Source of the DNA: Castor canadensis
Taxonomy: Eukaryota > Chordata > Mammalia > Rodentia > Castoridae
Direction of reading: 5' to 3'
DNA: 64,000 nt
Assembly (NCBI RefSeq): GCF_047511655.1
Contig: NC_133389.1
Span: forward strand, 152,349,973-152,413,972
Of this stretch, positions 11,262 to 21,893 are shown one piece after another; the first letter of the stretch is position 1, and the number at the start of each line of letters is the position of its first letter. The position numbers were made by a program, and so were the translations under genes. Below the pieces are notes generated by a model, which saw only the letters and a program-made list of their open reading frames with translations, searched no databases and was not told where the DNA came from.

Positions 11262-11474
11262 TTTTTTTGGTGGTATAGGGTTTGAATTTAGGGCCTCACA
11301 CTTGCTAGGCAGGTACTCTACCACTTGGCCCATTCTGTCAGCCCTGTCGTGTGCTGTATATTTTCAAGATAGGGTCTTGTGAACTATTTTCCTGGATTAG
11401 CTTTGAACCATGATCCTCCTGATCTCTGCCTCCTGAGTAAATAGGGTTACAGGAGTGAGCCCCAGCACCAGCAG
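11262..11474 (-). mobile_element. Dimeric SINE, antisense, inside an old L1
   Basis: T run, GGGTTTGAATTTAGGGCC, linker region, then TGATCTCTGCCTCCTGAGTA. Confidence 0.88.
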
Positions 11475-11610
11475 ACAGTCAGTGAATTTTGACAGTGATG
11501 TCAAGATAGTTCAATGGGAAAAGGATAGTGCTTTCAACAAACGGTGTTAGGACAAATGGATATCTAAAGTGACAGGCAAAAACAAATGAGTGCTTGTACT
11601 TACTTTTTTA

Positions 11611-11661
11611 TTTGAAAAGTAATAAAGCAATTGTTGGTCAAATAAGCCCAACTAAAGTAAC
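11611..11661. repeat. 50-bp direct repeat, copy 1
   Basis: TTTGAAAAGTAATAAAGCAA and the following 30 bp are repeated at 12831-12881 with about 47 of 50 positions identical. Confidence 0.8.
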
Positions 11662-11914
11662 AAGCAAAAAAAAAAAAAAATGGGGCCCTCTACCTCCCAC
11701 TATATACAAAAATTAACTCAAAATGGAACAAACACCTAAAAGTAAGGCACAAACCTATAAAGCTCTTAGGAGAAAACATAGAAATAAATATTCATGACCT
11801 TGGATAGAGCAATAGTTTCTTAGAACTGTTACAAAAAGTATCTGAATAAAAACAACACAAATTGGATTTAATCAAAATCTAAAACTCTTTTTGCTTCAAA
11901 GGACATCAAGTCCT

Positions 11915-12010
11915 GAGAACTAGTATACACCTGTAATCCCAGCACTTAGAGAATTGAGAGTTTGAGACCAGCCTGAGCTACACAGCAAGGCCCTGTCTCA
12001 AAAATAAAGG
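11915..12010 (+). mobile_element. B1-like SINE, 5' eroded, inside an old L1
   Basis: ACACCTGTAATCCCAGCACT to GGCCCTGTCTCAAAAATAAA. Confidence 0.8.
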
Positions 12011-12200
12011 ATCAGTAAGGCTCTAGTATCCCAAATATCTAAGAACTCAATCCAACAGTAGCAGTAAAAATAAATAAAGGATCTGAACAGACATTTCCCC
12101 TAAATAAGATACACAAATAGCCAACAGCACCGGAAAAGAAGTTTGACACCATTAGCCATTAGGGAACTGTAAATCTGGCAAAAACTTTTTAGAGGGCATA

Positions 12201-13089
12201 TATAGGTGTTATATGATTACATATTGGTTGTATTGTATATATTAGTTAATATATATGCACATTAATTAAAGAGGGGAAAATAGAAGAACATATGCCAAAC
12301 CATTGCATTTTTTAATTACAGAAAAAGAAAAACATTTAAACACCTCAGACAAGGGTCTGATGTGCTTTGTGTGTTTGAATACTGAGTTGAGCACTTTTCG
12401 TACAAGTAGCTGGTACTACATGGATAGTGTGAGGAAAGAAAAAAAATATTACCTACTTTTGAAACATGTATTTTTAAAAGTTGTACAACAGCATTCTCTC
12501 TGCTAAATTACATTGGTCAAGAAGGAATTCAAGTTGCACAGCAAGTGCGTTTTAGCTCTGATTTTAGCTTCTGGGTGAGCAGTGTCTTCCCATCCATGCC
12601 TTATCTGTGGCTCCCAGACAAAGACTAGCAAGTCTTTCATGGAGGAATTTCAAAGCAGTTAAAAAATGTTAATTAGTTCTCATAACAACTCTGAGAAGTG
12701 GGTGCATTTCACTATGTCTGTATTCCACTTGAGAAGACTGACAGGCTGAATGACTTCCCAGGATTCCATACTTCATTACTGATGCTAAGACTAAGTGTGC
12801 TCATACTTCTTTGGCCATGTTTTTTTTTTTTTTGAAAAGTAGTAAAGCAATTGTTGGTCAAATAAGCCCAAATAAAATAACTATTCACATATTAAATATT
12901 TTTAAAACACAACTTTTAAAAAAAATTTTCTTTGCTTCTGAGTAATCCAGAATATTTTAAATTCATACGCAATAGTTGATTAGGACATTTTCTAAATTGA
13001 AATCTATTTTAAAATGTATAAATAATCAGATAATCTATTGTGGTGTCATCTGAAATCTGCTTTGGGTATTTCTTCAGTTACTAGAAATG
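12201..13089. other. Intergenic; MIR at about 12665-12790
   Basis: CAACTCTGAGAAGTGGGTGC and GACAGGCTGAATGACTTCCC mark the MIR. AT-rich remainder without recognisable content. Confidence 0.5.
12831..12881. repeat. 50-bp direct repeat, copy 2
   Basis: Preceded by a 14-T run; matches 11611-11661. The run could mark an independent insertion event. Confidence 0.8.
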
Positions 13090-13190
13090 TCAGGGCTAGG
13101 GGTACAGCTCAGTGGTAGAGTGCCTGCCTCACTTGCATGAGGCCCTGGATTTGATCCCAACACAGCAAAATAAATAAAGAAATACAGTTT
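13090..13190 (+). mobile_element. ID-like SINE
   Basis: GGGGTACAGCTCAGTGGTAG, GAGGCCCTGGATTTGATCCC and an AAATA tail. Confidence 0.85.
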
Positions 13191-13409
13191 TTTAAAAAGA
13201 CAAGAAATGTCCTTACAGATGAAATAATGTGGATTAGTGAGTAGGAGATCTATTTTTAGGATAAACATTGTAAGACTAGAATACATTCTTGAAAAAGGCA
13301 GGGTTTAAATGCCTTTCACTTGGACCATACACTTTTTTTATATATTATCTCATTTATCCACTGAAATTGGAGTTTTTTGACCCCAGGCCTAAATTCCTGG
13401 GCTTCCATA

Positions 13410-13956
13410 TGTCAGGACTGGCCACTCACCCCTACAGGCCAAATAAAAAGACATGGTGAAGGCAGAGAAAGGAGATTTATTACACAGCTTGGAACACACC
13501 CTGGGAAGAAGTAGAGTGAGCACTCAGCCCATCTTCGGTCATTTTCCAGGTATAGACATGAGCTTTCGCTTTAAACAAAGAATTAGGGGCCAGGGGAGAA
13601 GAGGTGTACAATCATTAAACAGTCCCAGTCCCAGGAGTGCTTCAGTGGGCTGGTGGGGTCTGGTTGACCGTTATCTCAGTTCTTGTTCTCCAGGGTTCTG
13701 GAGAAGTTGTTGTCCTGGGAACCATCTGGTTCCCATGAGATGATTACTCCTGCTCCAGCCTCATCGTTATAGGTAATGGTCCTCATTTGGAGGGGTGGTC
13801 TGTCCTGCAAGGCTCTGCTGTTCCTTAGGGGTAGTTTTAGTCCCTTGTCATAATGATATTATGGAGCATTCCTGTCCTTCCTTAATTCCAAGGTGGATGC
13901 AGGAGAGAAAGGCTCAGAGCAAAGAACAATAGAACAAAATGGAGGCAGAGATGCCA
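13410..13956 (-). mobile_element. Probable solo LTR, antisense
   Basis: On the - strand a 547-bp block ends in CAGTCCTGACA. It has a polyadenylation signal (plus strand TTTATT at 13476-13481) and a GT-rich downstream stretch, as in ERV1-type LTRs. The + strand 96-codon ORF inside is not a gene. Boundaries TG/CA are chosen by eye. Confidence 0.6.
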
Positions 13957-14224
13957 GGCTTTTCTCTCAAGTAAAGAGTCAGTGCTTTTCAGCAAAAGCA
14001 GTGTAGGCACCTCTTACACTACCACACAAGAGGTGTTTCCATCATAGTTCTTACTTTACAGATAAAGGGAGATTGCAATAGGGAGACATATTTCACATAT
14101 CATAGGAGGTAAGAACTCAGGCAGAATTCTAACCAAGTCAGTAATATCATTTTGTTGCTTCAAGTTCCAGTTCCTTGTTTTTTATTCTGACACTTGTTTG
14201 ATTTTTAACCTGCCATTTTTTTGT

Positions 14225-14434
14225 GTGTTCTTTTTTATTTTTGCTTTTTGTTTTGTGGTCCTAGGGGTGGACCCCAGGGCCTGACACAGACAAGGGAAGT
14301 GCTCTGCTATACTCCCAGCCTCTTATCAGTTTGAAATCTATATTTGTGAATATGCCTATTTAAACTGCCTATTGTTATAACCAACTTAGTTTTTGTTTGT
14401 TTGCTTTTAAGACAGGGTCTTACTCTTGTGATTC

Positions 14435-14466
<32 letters not shown>

Positions 14467-14905
14467 CAGAACTGGAGTTTGAACTCAGGGTTTCATGCTT
14501 AAGCACACTCTACCCCTGGGCTACTCTGCCATCCCTCAGTTTTAAGTTTTTTTATTTATTATTTTTTTGGTGATAGTGGGGTACCACCTTGCAAAGCAGG
14601 TACCCTATTATGTGAGCCATCCTCCAGCCCCCAATTTTAATTCTTGATAAATTTTTTATGTAGTATTGTGAAGCTATTTCTATTTTTTAAATGTTATTTT
14701 TATTTTTTAAAAATGATTATGCTTAGGATAAAATTTTCCCATGTATATTTTAAAATTAGATTCAAGATTCACTTTAGTAGTCAGGGTCTTGTTGCTGTTT
14801 TTCTTTGGTTGGTTTTGGTGGTACTAGGGTTTGAACTCAGGGCTTCATACTTGCTAGGCAGGTGCTCTACTGCTTTAGTCACTCTTCCAGCTCCAACACC
14901 CAACT
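14225..14905 (-). mobile_element. Four ID-like SINE copies, all antisense
   Basis: Copies at about 14225-14325, 14445-14540, 14560-14635 and 14790-14905, each with a T run or T-rich start, a TTGAACTCAGGG-like box and a box A-like end. Old L1 or unique AT-rich text separates them. Confidence 0.8.
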
Positions 14906-15559
14906 TTTTTTTTTAATGTATTCATAGGATTAATAAGCTTTATTTGAATGTGTGCATAAATATGACTTAATGTCAAGTGGAAAGAAGTTTTTCCAAAGGG
15001 TTAAGATTTATTAAATGATGAAACTTGAAGCTTCTCTTTAGCCTGTCTCTGAATTTGGCTGGCTGACACATCGTTATTAGGCTGCACTCACTGCCAACCT
15101 CTCTTCAGTCTCTAGGTGGCTTTTCCCCTGTCTCTGGAAACCTCTCACATTGTTTTCATTTACAACACAGGGCAAGATTTTTATGTGCTCATCCCTACTC
15201 CATCAAAGGCAAACCTACAGTCCTCAATTGTCTTGTTTAAATTGTAGCTATCTGCAAGGAGCTCACATTAAGGAGGAACTTAATGTGAACATACAAAAAC
15301 ACTTAGAATATCCATATGCTGTAACAGTTAACTTCATTTTAATTTTTTCATTAAAGAATCATTTTTCATAATTTCTCCATAAAGCTATAAAAATACCTGT
15401 AAAACATCAAAAACGCACCTTAAAATCCTGGATTGATATGATACACCTTGCATGATTTACAACTAAAATAAAATGTTTAATTCTATGAGTTGGAATTTCT
15501 GAGTGATTTCAGTAGGAATTTATTAGAAGGAACCAGAAAGATTTAAAGATTTTCCATTT
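14906..15559. other. Intergenic, nothing recognised
   Basis: AT-rich, no gene, no clear repeat. Confidence 0.4.
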
Positions 15560-15625
15560 CAGTCTAGGGGTGTAGCTTGGGCAAGGCTCTGGGTTAGACC
15601 CCCAGTACCAAAAGAAAAAACATTT
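15560..15625 (+). mobile_element. Partial ID-like SINE
   Basis: GGGGTGTAGCTTGGGCAAGG to GTTAGACCCCCAGTACC and an A-rich tail; the middle is deleted. Confidence 0.65.
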
Positions 15626-16309
15626 CTCCTTTAACTCCAACTAACTTTTGCAAAACTATGGATAGGCACTAATGAAGAGATTAACCTGGAAGGCACAGAC
15701 TTGTAGGCTAGAAGTGTCGGCCTTTGCATGCAGCTGACTGAAGAGTTCTTCCCTATTTTTTCTCTTATATTTGAAATAAAAGTACAAATATATATATGGT
15801 AAAAAGTATACAGAGATCAGAAAGATCTAAAATAACAATATCCTTTTCCCATAACATGGCATATGGATGTCTTCAAATCCGGAAGATGTATGAGTGATTC
15901 ACAAAACTGACCTTGAAGCCTTCCCTGAAAATACCTTCCAAGTCTTTGGAACTGTGTTGATGCGTCTCCTGTGACAGAGGAGAGCCATGCAGTCTGCTCC
16001 TCCACCGAGAAAACCCAAAGGCAAGGCACACACTGTTCACTGCATACACAGTGAGGTTCAGGCAGCACCCCACACACCTCCAGAGAGGCCCAGGTGTCAT
16101 CCAGAGACGCTGCCCCAGGAGCTCAACTAAGTCCTTCCTGAATGTCTGGGATCCTTCTGGCCAGCTGCACATCCTTGGGGGAAGAGAGTGACTCTTGTCA
16201 CTCTATCCAGCATGCAAGGAGAAGGAGGTAGGCGTCCTCAAAAGAGGTGACCTAGAAATGCTTCTGCTGCCTCGTGAAGGGCCAACAGGGCCTGGGCCTG
16301 CCAGCTGAA
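15626..16309. other. Intergenic, moderately GC-rich, no gene assigned
   Basis: Short - strand ORFs (15817-16172) show no recognisable family. No repeat identified. Confidence 0.35.
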
Positions 16310-16550
16310 GTCCACACCGCGAGTGAATTTAGTACTTACGAGGTGCTGGGGGTCAGGGTTTGGCTAGCGCTGCGCTTCCTTGGGGTTTCCGGCTTGCGGT
16401 TCGGCGGTGCGGGCCGTGGTGGACCGCAAGGATTCCGGAGCGACCCCCACAGCTGGGCCCTCTGTGTCCTGGGACGAAAGACCAGAACTGAAAGTCCAGG
16501 ACTGGGAATGTGACGAAAGAATGGTGCTCGGCTGCAGTCTGCACGGCCTT
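16310..16550 (-). promoter_or_regulatory. Small CpG-rich patch with - strand splice-donor match
   Basis: About 18 CpGs in 240 bp, far above the surrounding sequence. On the - strand a consensus donor reads CTCGTAAGTACT (plus strand about 16335-16346). This could be the first exon and promoter of an unannotated antisense transcript, or a chance CpG-rich remnant. No protein family was recognised in the short ORFs. Confidence 0.35.
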
Positions 16551-16574
16551 CCAATACCCAACTTTCATTGGTTG

Positions 16575-16685
16575 AGATGGGGGTCTCTTGAACTTTTTGC
16601 CTGGGCTTGCCTTGAACTGTGATCCTCCTAATCTCTGACTCCCAAGTAGCTTGGATTATAGGCGTGAGTCACAGCACTGGGTTTA
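16575..16685 (-). mobile_element. B1-like SINE, antisense
   Basis: TTGAACTGTGATCCTCCTAA then AGCTTGGATTATAGGCGTGA. Confidence 0.85.
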
Positions 16686-16842
16686 GTCATCAGGTTTTTA
16701 TCCTCATTAAATTGTCAATTTTAACTACTATCATTGTGAGCTTTCTTTTGGAGATACAATTTCCATGAAATCTGATTTTTCTCTCTCACCCAGCCAAAAC
16801 ATTCATTGGGTTAAATTGATGTGGTCAAAACATCTAGGGTGG

Positions 16843-17155
16843 CTGGGCCCTGGTGGCTCACACCTGTAGTCCTAGCTATTGGGAAGGCTGAGGTAAGGAG
16901 GATCGCAGTTTGAGACCAGCCCAGGAAAATAGTTTATGAGACCCCCATCTCCAAAATAACCAGAACAACAATGTGCTAGAGGAGTGGCTCAAGCAGTAGA
17001 GTGCCTGCTTTGTAAGTGCAAAGCCATGAGTTCAAACCCCAGTCCCACCAAAAACAAAAACAAAAAAAACATCTACGCAGTAGATCTGAGATAGAGTACT
17101 CGCCTAACGTGCAAAATCCTGGGTTCAGTCCCCAGCACTGTTCACAGAAAAAAAA
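16843..17155 (+). mobile_element. Dimeric SINE followed by a second ID-like SINE
   Basis: Dimer 16843-17070 (GGTGGCTCACACCTGTAGTC ... GAGTTCAAACCCCAGTCCC, CAAAAA tail), then an ID-like copy 17075-17155 (GAGATAGAGTACTCGCC ... GGGTTCAGTCCCCAGCAC). Confidence 0.88.
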
Positions 17156-17342
17156 TATCCTTTTTTGCTTGAGATTTAAGAGCTATCAAAGGTAATTTCT
17201 TATAATAGTGATAGCAAGAGAAGTGAAACATGCTCTAGACGGCTCATGGAGGCTCTAATGTAAAATTAGACAAAAAACTCTTTGTAATCTGTAAAAGTTA
17301 AATGAACTTCATGTTACTGATTGTTAAAACAAGTCCTAGAGG

Positions 17343-17432
17343 GCCCATTGAGTGGCTCAAGTGGTAGTGTACCTGCTTAGCAAGTGTGAGGCTCTGAGTT
17401 CAAACTCCAGTACTGCCAAAAAAAATCCCAAA
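17343..17432 (+). mobile_element. ID-like SINE next to the young L1
   Basis: GAGTGGCTCAAGTGGTAGTG, GAGTTCAAACTCCAGTACTG. Confidence 0.85.
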
Positions 17433-17569
17433 GTCCTAGGAATCCAGCTCCCTGGAACTGTTCCTGCTGTGATGTTATTTGCAACACTGCTTGCTGATTT
17501 TCTTTTTTTTTTTTTTTTTTCATTTTTCTTTTATTATTCATATGTGCATACAAGGCTTGGTTTATTTCT

Positions 17570-17651
17570 CCCCCCTGCCCCCACCCCCTCCCTTACCACC
17601 CACTCCACCCCCTCCCTTACCACCCACTCCACCCCCTCCCGCTCCCCCCCT
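17570..17651 (-). repeat. G-rich tandem unit in the L1 3' UTR
   Basis: On the L1 sense strand this is a run of G blocks. On the plus strand a 24-bp unit, CCCCCTCCCTTACCACCC plus ACTCCA, occurs twice in full and a third time in part. It has potential to form G-quadruplexes on the L1 RNA strand. Shorter copies in this window have one unit. Confidence 0.85.
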
Positions 17652-18028
17652 CAATACCCAGCAGAAACTATTTTGCCCTTATCTCTAATTTTGTTGTAGA
17701 GAGAGTATAAGCAATAATAGGAAGGAACAAGGGGTTTTGCTGGTTGAGATAAGGATAGCTATACAGGGCATTGACTCACATTGATTTCCTGTGCGTGGGT
17801 GTTACCTTCTAGGTTAATTCTTTTTAATCTAACCTTTTCTCTAGTTCCTGGTCCCCTTTTCCTATTGGCCTCAGTTGCTTTAAGGTATCTGCTTTAGTTT
17901 CTCTGCATTAAGGGCAACAAATGCTAGCTAGTTTTTTAGGTGTCTTACCTATCCTCACCCCTTCCTTGTGTGCTCTCGCTTTTATCATGTGCTCATAGTC
18001 CAATCCCCTTGTTGTGTTTGCCCTTGAT

Positions 18029-19303
18029 CTAATGTCCACATATGAGGGAGAACATACGATTTTTGGTCTTTTGAGCCAGGCTAACCTCACTCAGAATGAT
18101 GTTCTCCAGTTCAATCCATTTACCAGCGAATGATAACATTTCGTTCTTCTTCATGGCTGCATAAAATTCCACTGTGTATAGATACCATATTTTCTTAATC
18201 CATTCGTCAGTGCTGGGGCATCTTGGCTGTTTCCATAACTTGGCTATTGTGAATAGTGCCACAATAAACATGGATGTGCAGGTGCCTCTGGAGTAACAGT
18301 CTTTTGGGTATATCCCCAAGAGTGGTATTGCTGGATCAAATGGTAGATCGATGTCCAGCTTTTTAAGTAGCCTCCAAATTTTTTTCCAGAGTGGTTGTAC
18401 TAGTCTACATTCCCACCAACAGTGTAAGAGGGTTCCTTTTTCCCCGCATCCTCGCCAACACCTGTTGTTGGTGGTGTTGCTGATGATGGCTATTCTAACA
18501 GGGGTGAGGTGGAATCTTAGTGTGGTTTTAATTTGCATTTCCTTTATTGCTAGAGATGGTGAGCATTTTTTCATGTGTTTTCTGGCCATTTGAATTTCTT
18601 CTTTTGAGAAAGTTCTGTTTAGTTCACCTGCCCATTTCTTTATTGGTTCATTAATTTTGGGAGAATTTAGTTTTTTAAGTTCCCTGTATATTCTGGTTAT
18701 CAGTCCTTTGTCTGATGTATAGTTGGCAAATATTTTCTCCCACTCTGTGGGTGTTCTCTTCAGTTTAGAGACCATTTCTTTTGATGAACAGAAGCTTTTT
18801 AGTTTTATGAGGTCCCATTTATCTATGCTATCTCTTAGTTGCTGTGCTGCTGGGGTTTCATTGAGAAAGTTCTTACCTATACCTACTAACTCCAGAGTAT
18901 TTCCTACTCTTTCTTGTATCAACTTAAGAGTTTGGGGTCTGATATTAAGATCCTTGATCCATTTTGAGTTAATCTTGGTATAGGGTGATATACATGGATC
19001 TAGTTTCAGTTTTTTGCAGACTGCTAACCAGTTTTCCCAGCAGTTTTTGTTGAAGAGGCTGCTATTTCTCCATCGTATATTTTTAGCTCCTTTGTCAAAG
19101 ATAAGTTGCTTATAGTTGTGTGGCTTCATATCTGGATCCTCTATTCTGTTCCACTGGTCTTCATGTCTGTTTTTGTGCCAGTACCATGCTGTTTTTATTA
19201 TTATTGCTTTGTAATATAGTTTGAAGTCAGGTATTGTGATACCTCCTGCATTGTTCTTTTGACTGAGTATTGCCTTGGCTATTCGTGCCTCTTGTGTTTC
19301 CAT
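18029..19303 (-). pseudogene. L1 ORF2p, C-terminal part after frameshift
   Basis: Continues the L1 ORF2 protein in another frame. It overlaps the upstream frame by 25 bp, and recognisable homology restarts at [11 protein letters not shown]. It contains the C-terminal segment with PDFKLYYKA, the cysteine-rich motif C-x3-C-x7-H-x4-C (begins CWRGCGEKG) and a normal-looking end, LICGH followed by a stop. It is open throughout. The M at the start of this frame is incidental and not a real initiator. Confidence 0.9.
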
Positions 19304-21843
19304 ATAAATTTAACAGTAGATTTTTCAATCTCTTTGATGAATGTCATTGGAATTTTGATGGGAATTGCATTAAACATGTAGATTACTTTGGGGAGTATAG
19401 ACATTTTTACTATGTTGATTCTACCAATCCATGAGCATGGGAGATCTCTCCACTTTCTATAGTCTTCCTCAATCTCTTTCTTCAGAAGTGTATAGTTTTC
19501 CTTGTAGAGGTCGTTCACATCTTTTGTTAGGTTTACACCTAGGTATTTGATTTTTTTTGAGGCTATTGTAAATGGAATTGTTTTCATACATTCTTTTTCC
19601 GTTTGCTCATTGTTAGTGTATAGAAATGCTAATGATTTTTCTATGTTGATTTTATATCCTGCTACCTTGCTATAGCTATTGATGATGTCTAGAAGCTTCT
19701 GAGTAGAGTTTTTTGGGTCTTTAAGGTATAGGATCATGTCGTCTGCAAATAGGGATATTTTGACAGTTTCTTTACCTATTTGTATTCCTTTTATTCCTTC
19801 TTCTTGCCTAATTGCTCTGGCTAGGAATTCCAGTACTATGTTGAATAGGAGTGGAGATAGTGGGCATCCTTGTCTGGTTCCTGATTTTAGAGGGAACGGT
19901 TTTAATTTTTCTCCGTTAAGTATAATGCTGGCTGTAGGTTTGTCATATATAGCTTTTATAATGTTGAGGAACTTTCCTTCTATTCCTAGTTTTCTTAGAG
20001 CTTTTATCATGAAATGATGTTGGATCTTATCAAAGGCTTTTTCTGCATCTATTGAGATGATCAAGTGGTTTTTGTCTTTGCTTCTGTTAATGTGGTTTAT
20101 TACGTTTATTGATTTTCGTATGTTGAACCACCCCTGCATCCCTGGGATGAAGCCTACCTGGTCGTGGTGAATAATCTTTTTGATGTGTTGCTGAATTCGA
20201 TTTGCCATTATTTTGTTGAGGATTTTTGCATCAATGTTCATTAAGGAGATTGGCCTATAGTTCTCCTTTTTGGAGGTGTCTTTGCCTGGTTTTGGGATAA
20301 GTGTAATAGTGGCTTCATAAAATGTGTTTGGCAGTTTTCCTTCCCTTTCTATTTCATGGAACAGTTTAAGGAGGGTTGGTATCACTTCTTCTTTAAAGGT
20401 CTGATAGAATTCAGCAGAGAATCCATCAGGTCCTGGACTTTTCTTTTTGGGGAGACTCTTGATTGCTGCTTCAATTTCATTTTGTGTTATAGGTCTATTC
20501 AGGTGATTAATTTCCTCTTGGTTCAGTTTTGGATGATCATATGTATCTAGAAATCTGTCCATTTCTTTTAGATTTTCAAATTTATTTGAATATAGGTTCT
20601 CAAAGTAGTCTCTGATGATTTCCTGGACTTCCATGGTGTTTGTTGTTATCTCCCCTTTTGCATTCCTGATTCTACTAATTTGGGTTTTTTCTCTCCTCAT
20701 TTTAGTCAGGTTTGCCAGGGGTCTATCGATCTTGTTTATTTTTTCAAAGAACCAACTTTTTGTTTCATTAATTCTTTGTATGGTTTTTTTGGTTTCTATT
20801 TCGTTGATTTCAGCTCTTATTTTTATTATTTCTCTCCTATTTGTTTTGGGATTTGCTTGTTCTTGTTTTTCTAGGAGTTTGAGATGTATCATTAGGTCAT
20901 TGATTTGGGATCTTTCAATCTTTTTAATATACGCACTCATGGCTATAAACTTTCCTCTCAAGACTGCCTTAGCTGTGTCCCATAGGTTCTGGTAGGTTGT
21001 GTTTTCATTTTCATTGACTTCTAGGAACTTTTTAATTTCCTCTTTTATTGCATCGATGATCCATTCTTCATTAAGTAATGAGTTATTTAGTTTCCAGCTG
21101 TTTGCATGTTTTTTGTCTTTACTTTTGTTGTTGAGTTCTACTTTTACTGCATTGTGGTCAGATAGTATGCATGGTATTATTTCTATTTTCTTATATTTGC
21201 TGAGGCTTGCTTTGTGCCCTAGGATATGATCTATTTTGGAGAAGGTTCCATGGGCTGCTGAGAAGAATGTATATTGTGTAGAGGTTGGATGAAATGTTCT
21301 GTAGACATCTACTAGGTCCACTTGATCTATTGCATATTTTAGATCTTGGATTTCTTTATTGAGTTTTTGTTTGGATGACCTATCTATTGATGATAATGGA
21401 GTGTTAAAGTCTCCCACAACCACTGTGTTGGCGTTTATATATGCTTTTAGGTCTTTCAGGGTATGTTTGATGAAATTGGGTGCGTTGACATTGGGTGCGT
21501 ACAGATTGATGATTATTATTTCCTTTTGGTCTATTTCCCCTTTTATTAGTATGGAATGTCCTTCTTTATCTCGTTTGATCAATGTAGGTTTGAAGTCTAC
21601 TTTGTCAGAGATAAGTATTGCTACTCCTGCTTGTTTTCGGGGGCCATTGGCTTGGTAAATCTTCTTCCAGCCTTTCATTCTAAGCATATGCTTATTTCTG
21701 TCGGTGAGATGAGTCTCCTGTAAGCAACAAATTGTTGGATCTTCTTTTTTAATCCATTTTGTCAAACGGTGTCTTTTGATGGGTGAATTAAGTCCATTAA
21801 CATTAAGTGTTAGTACTGATAGGTATGTGGTGATTCCTGCCAT
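19279..21843 (-). pseudogene. L1 ORF2p, N-terminal 854 codons (endonuclease and reverse transcriptase)
   Basis: L1 ORF2 protein nicks target DNA and copies L1 RNA at the nick. The frame starts [20 protein letters not shown], the usual N-terminus. An apurinic endonuclease-type domain fills about residues 1-235, with [18 protein letters not shown] and the terminal SDHNAVK motif. The reverse transcriptase follows, with RPISLMN, a [14 protein letters not shown] block and the catalytic FADDMILYL near residue 700. The frame stops after FIWKHKRHE, where a family member would continue in frame: one base appears lost near 19283-19288, and the C-terminal part resumes in another frame. No other lesion is visible in these 854 codons. 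Called a pseudogene because of the frameshift. Confidence 0.93.
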
Positions 21844-21893
21844 TTAGTTATCTTAGTTGTTTGAAGGTTTGATTGTGTGTACCTAACTTGATG

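Larger units (their letters stand above)
10960..12200 (+). mobile_element. Ancient L1 fragment, sense
   Basis: Decayed ORF2 3' half with characteristic stretches such as ATTAACTCAAAATGGA and ATAGAAATAAATATTCATGACC. It is broken by stops and by inserted SINEs at 11262-11474 and 11915-12010. Confidence 0.8.

Noticed and set aside
15817..16172. Two overlapping - strand ORFs (86 and 99 codons)
   Set aside because: No recognised family, competing frames, no start or splice support.
17352..17699. Pro/Thr-rich ORFs at the L1 end
   Set aside because: They are antisense translation of the SINE, the L1 poly(A) and the G-rich 3' UTR tract; the same false ORF appears at each L1 copy.
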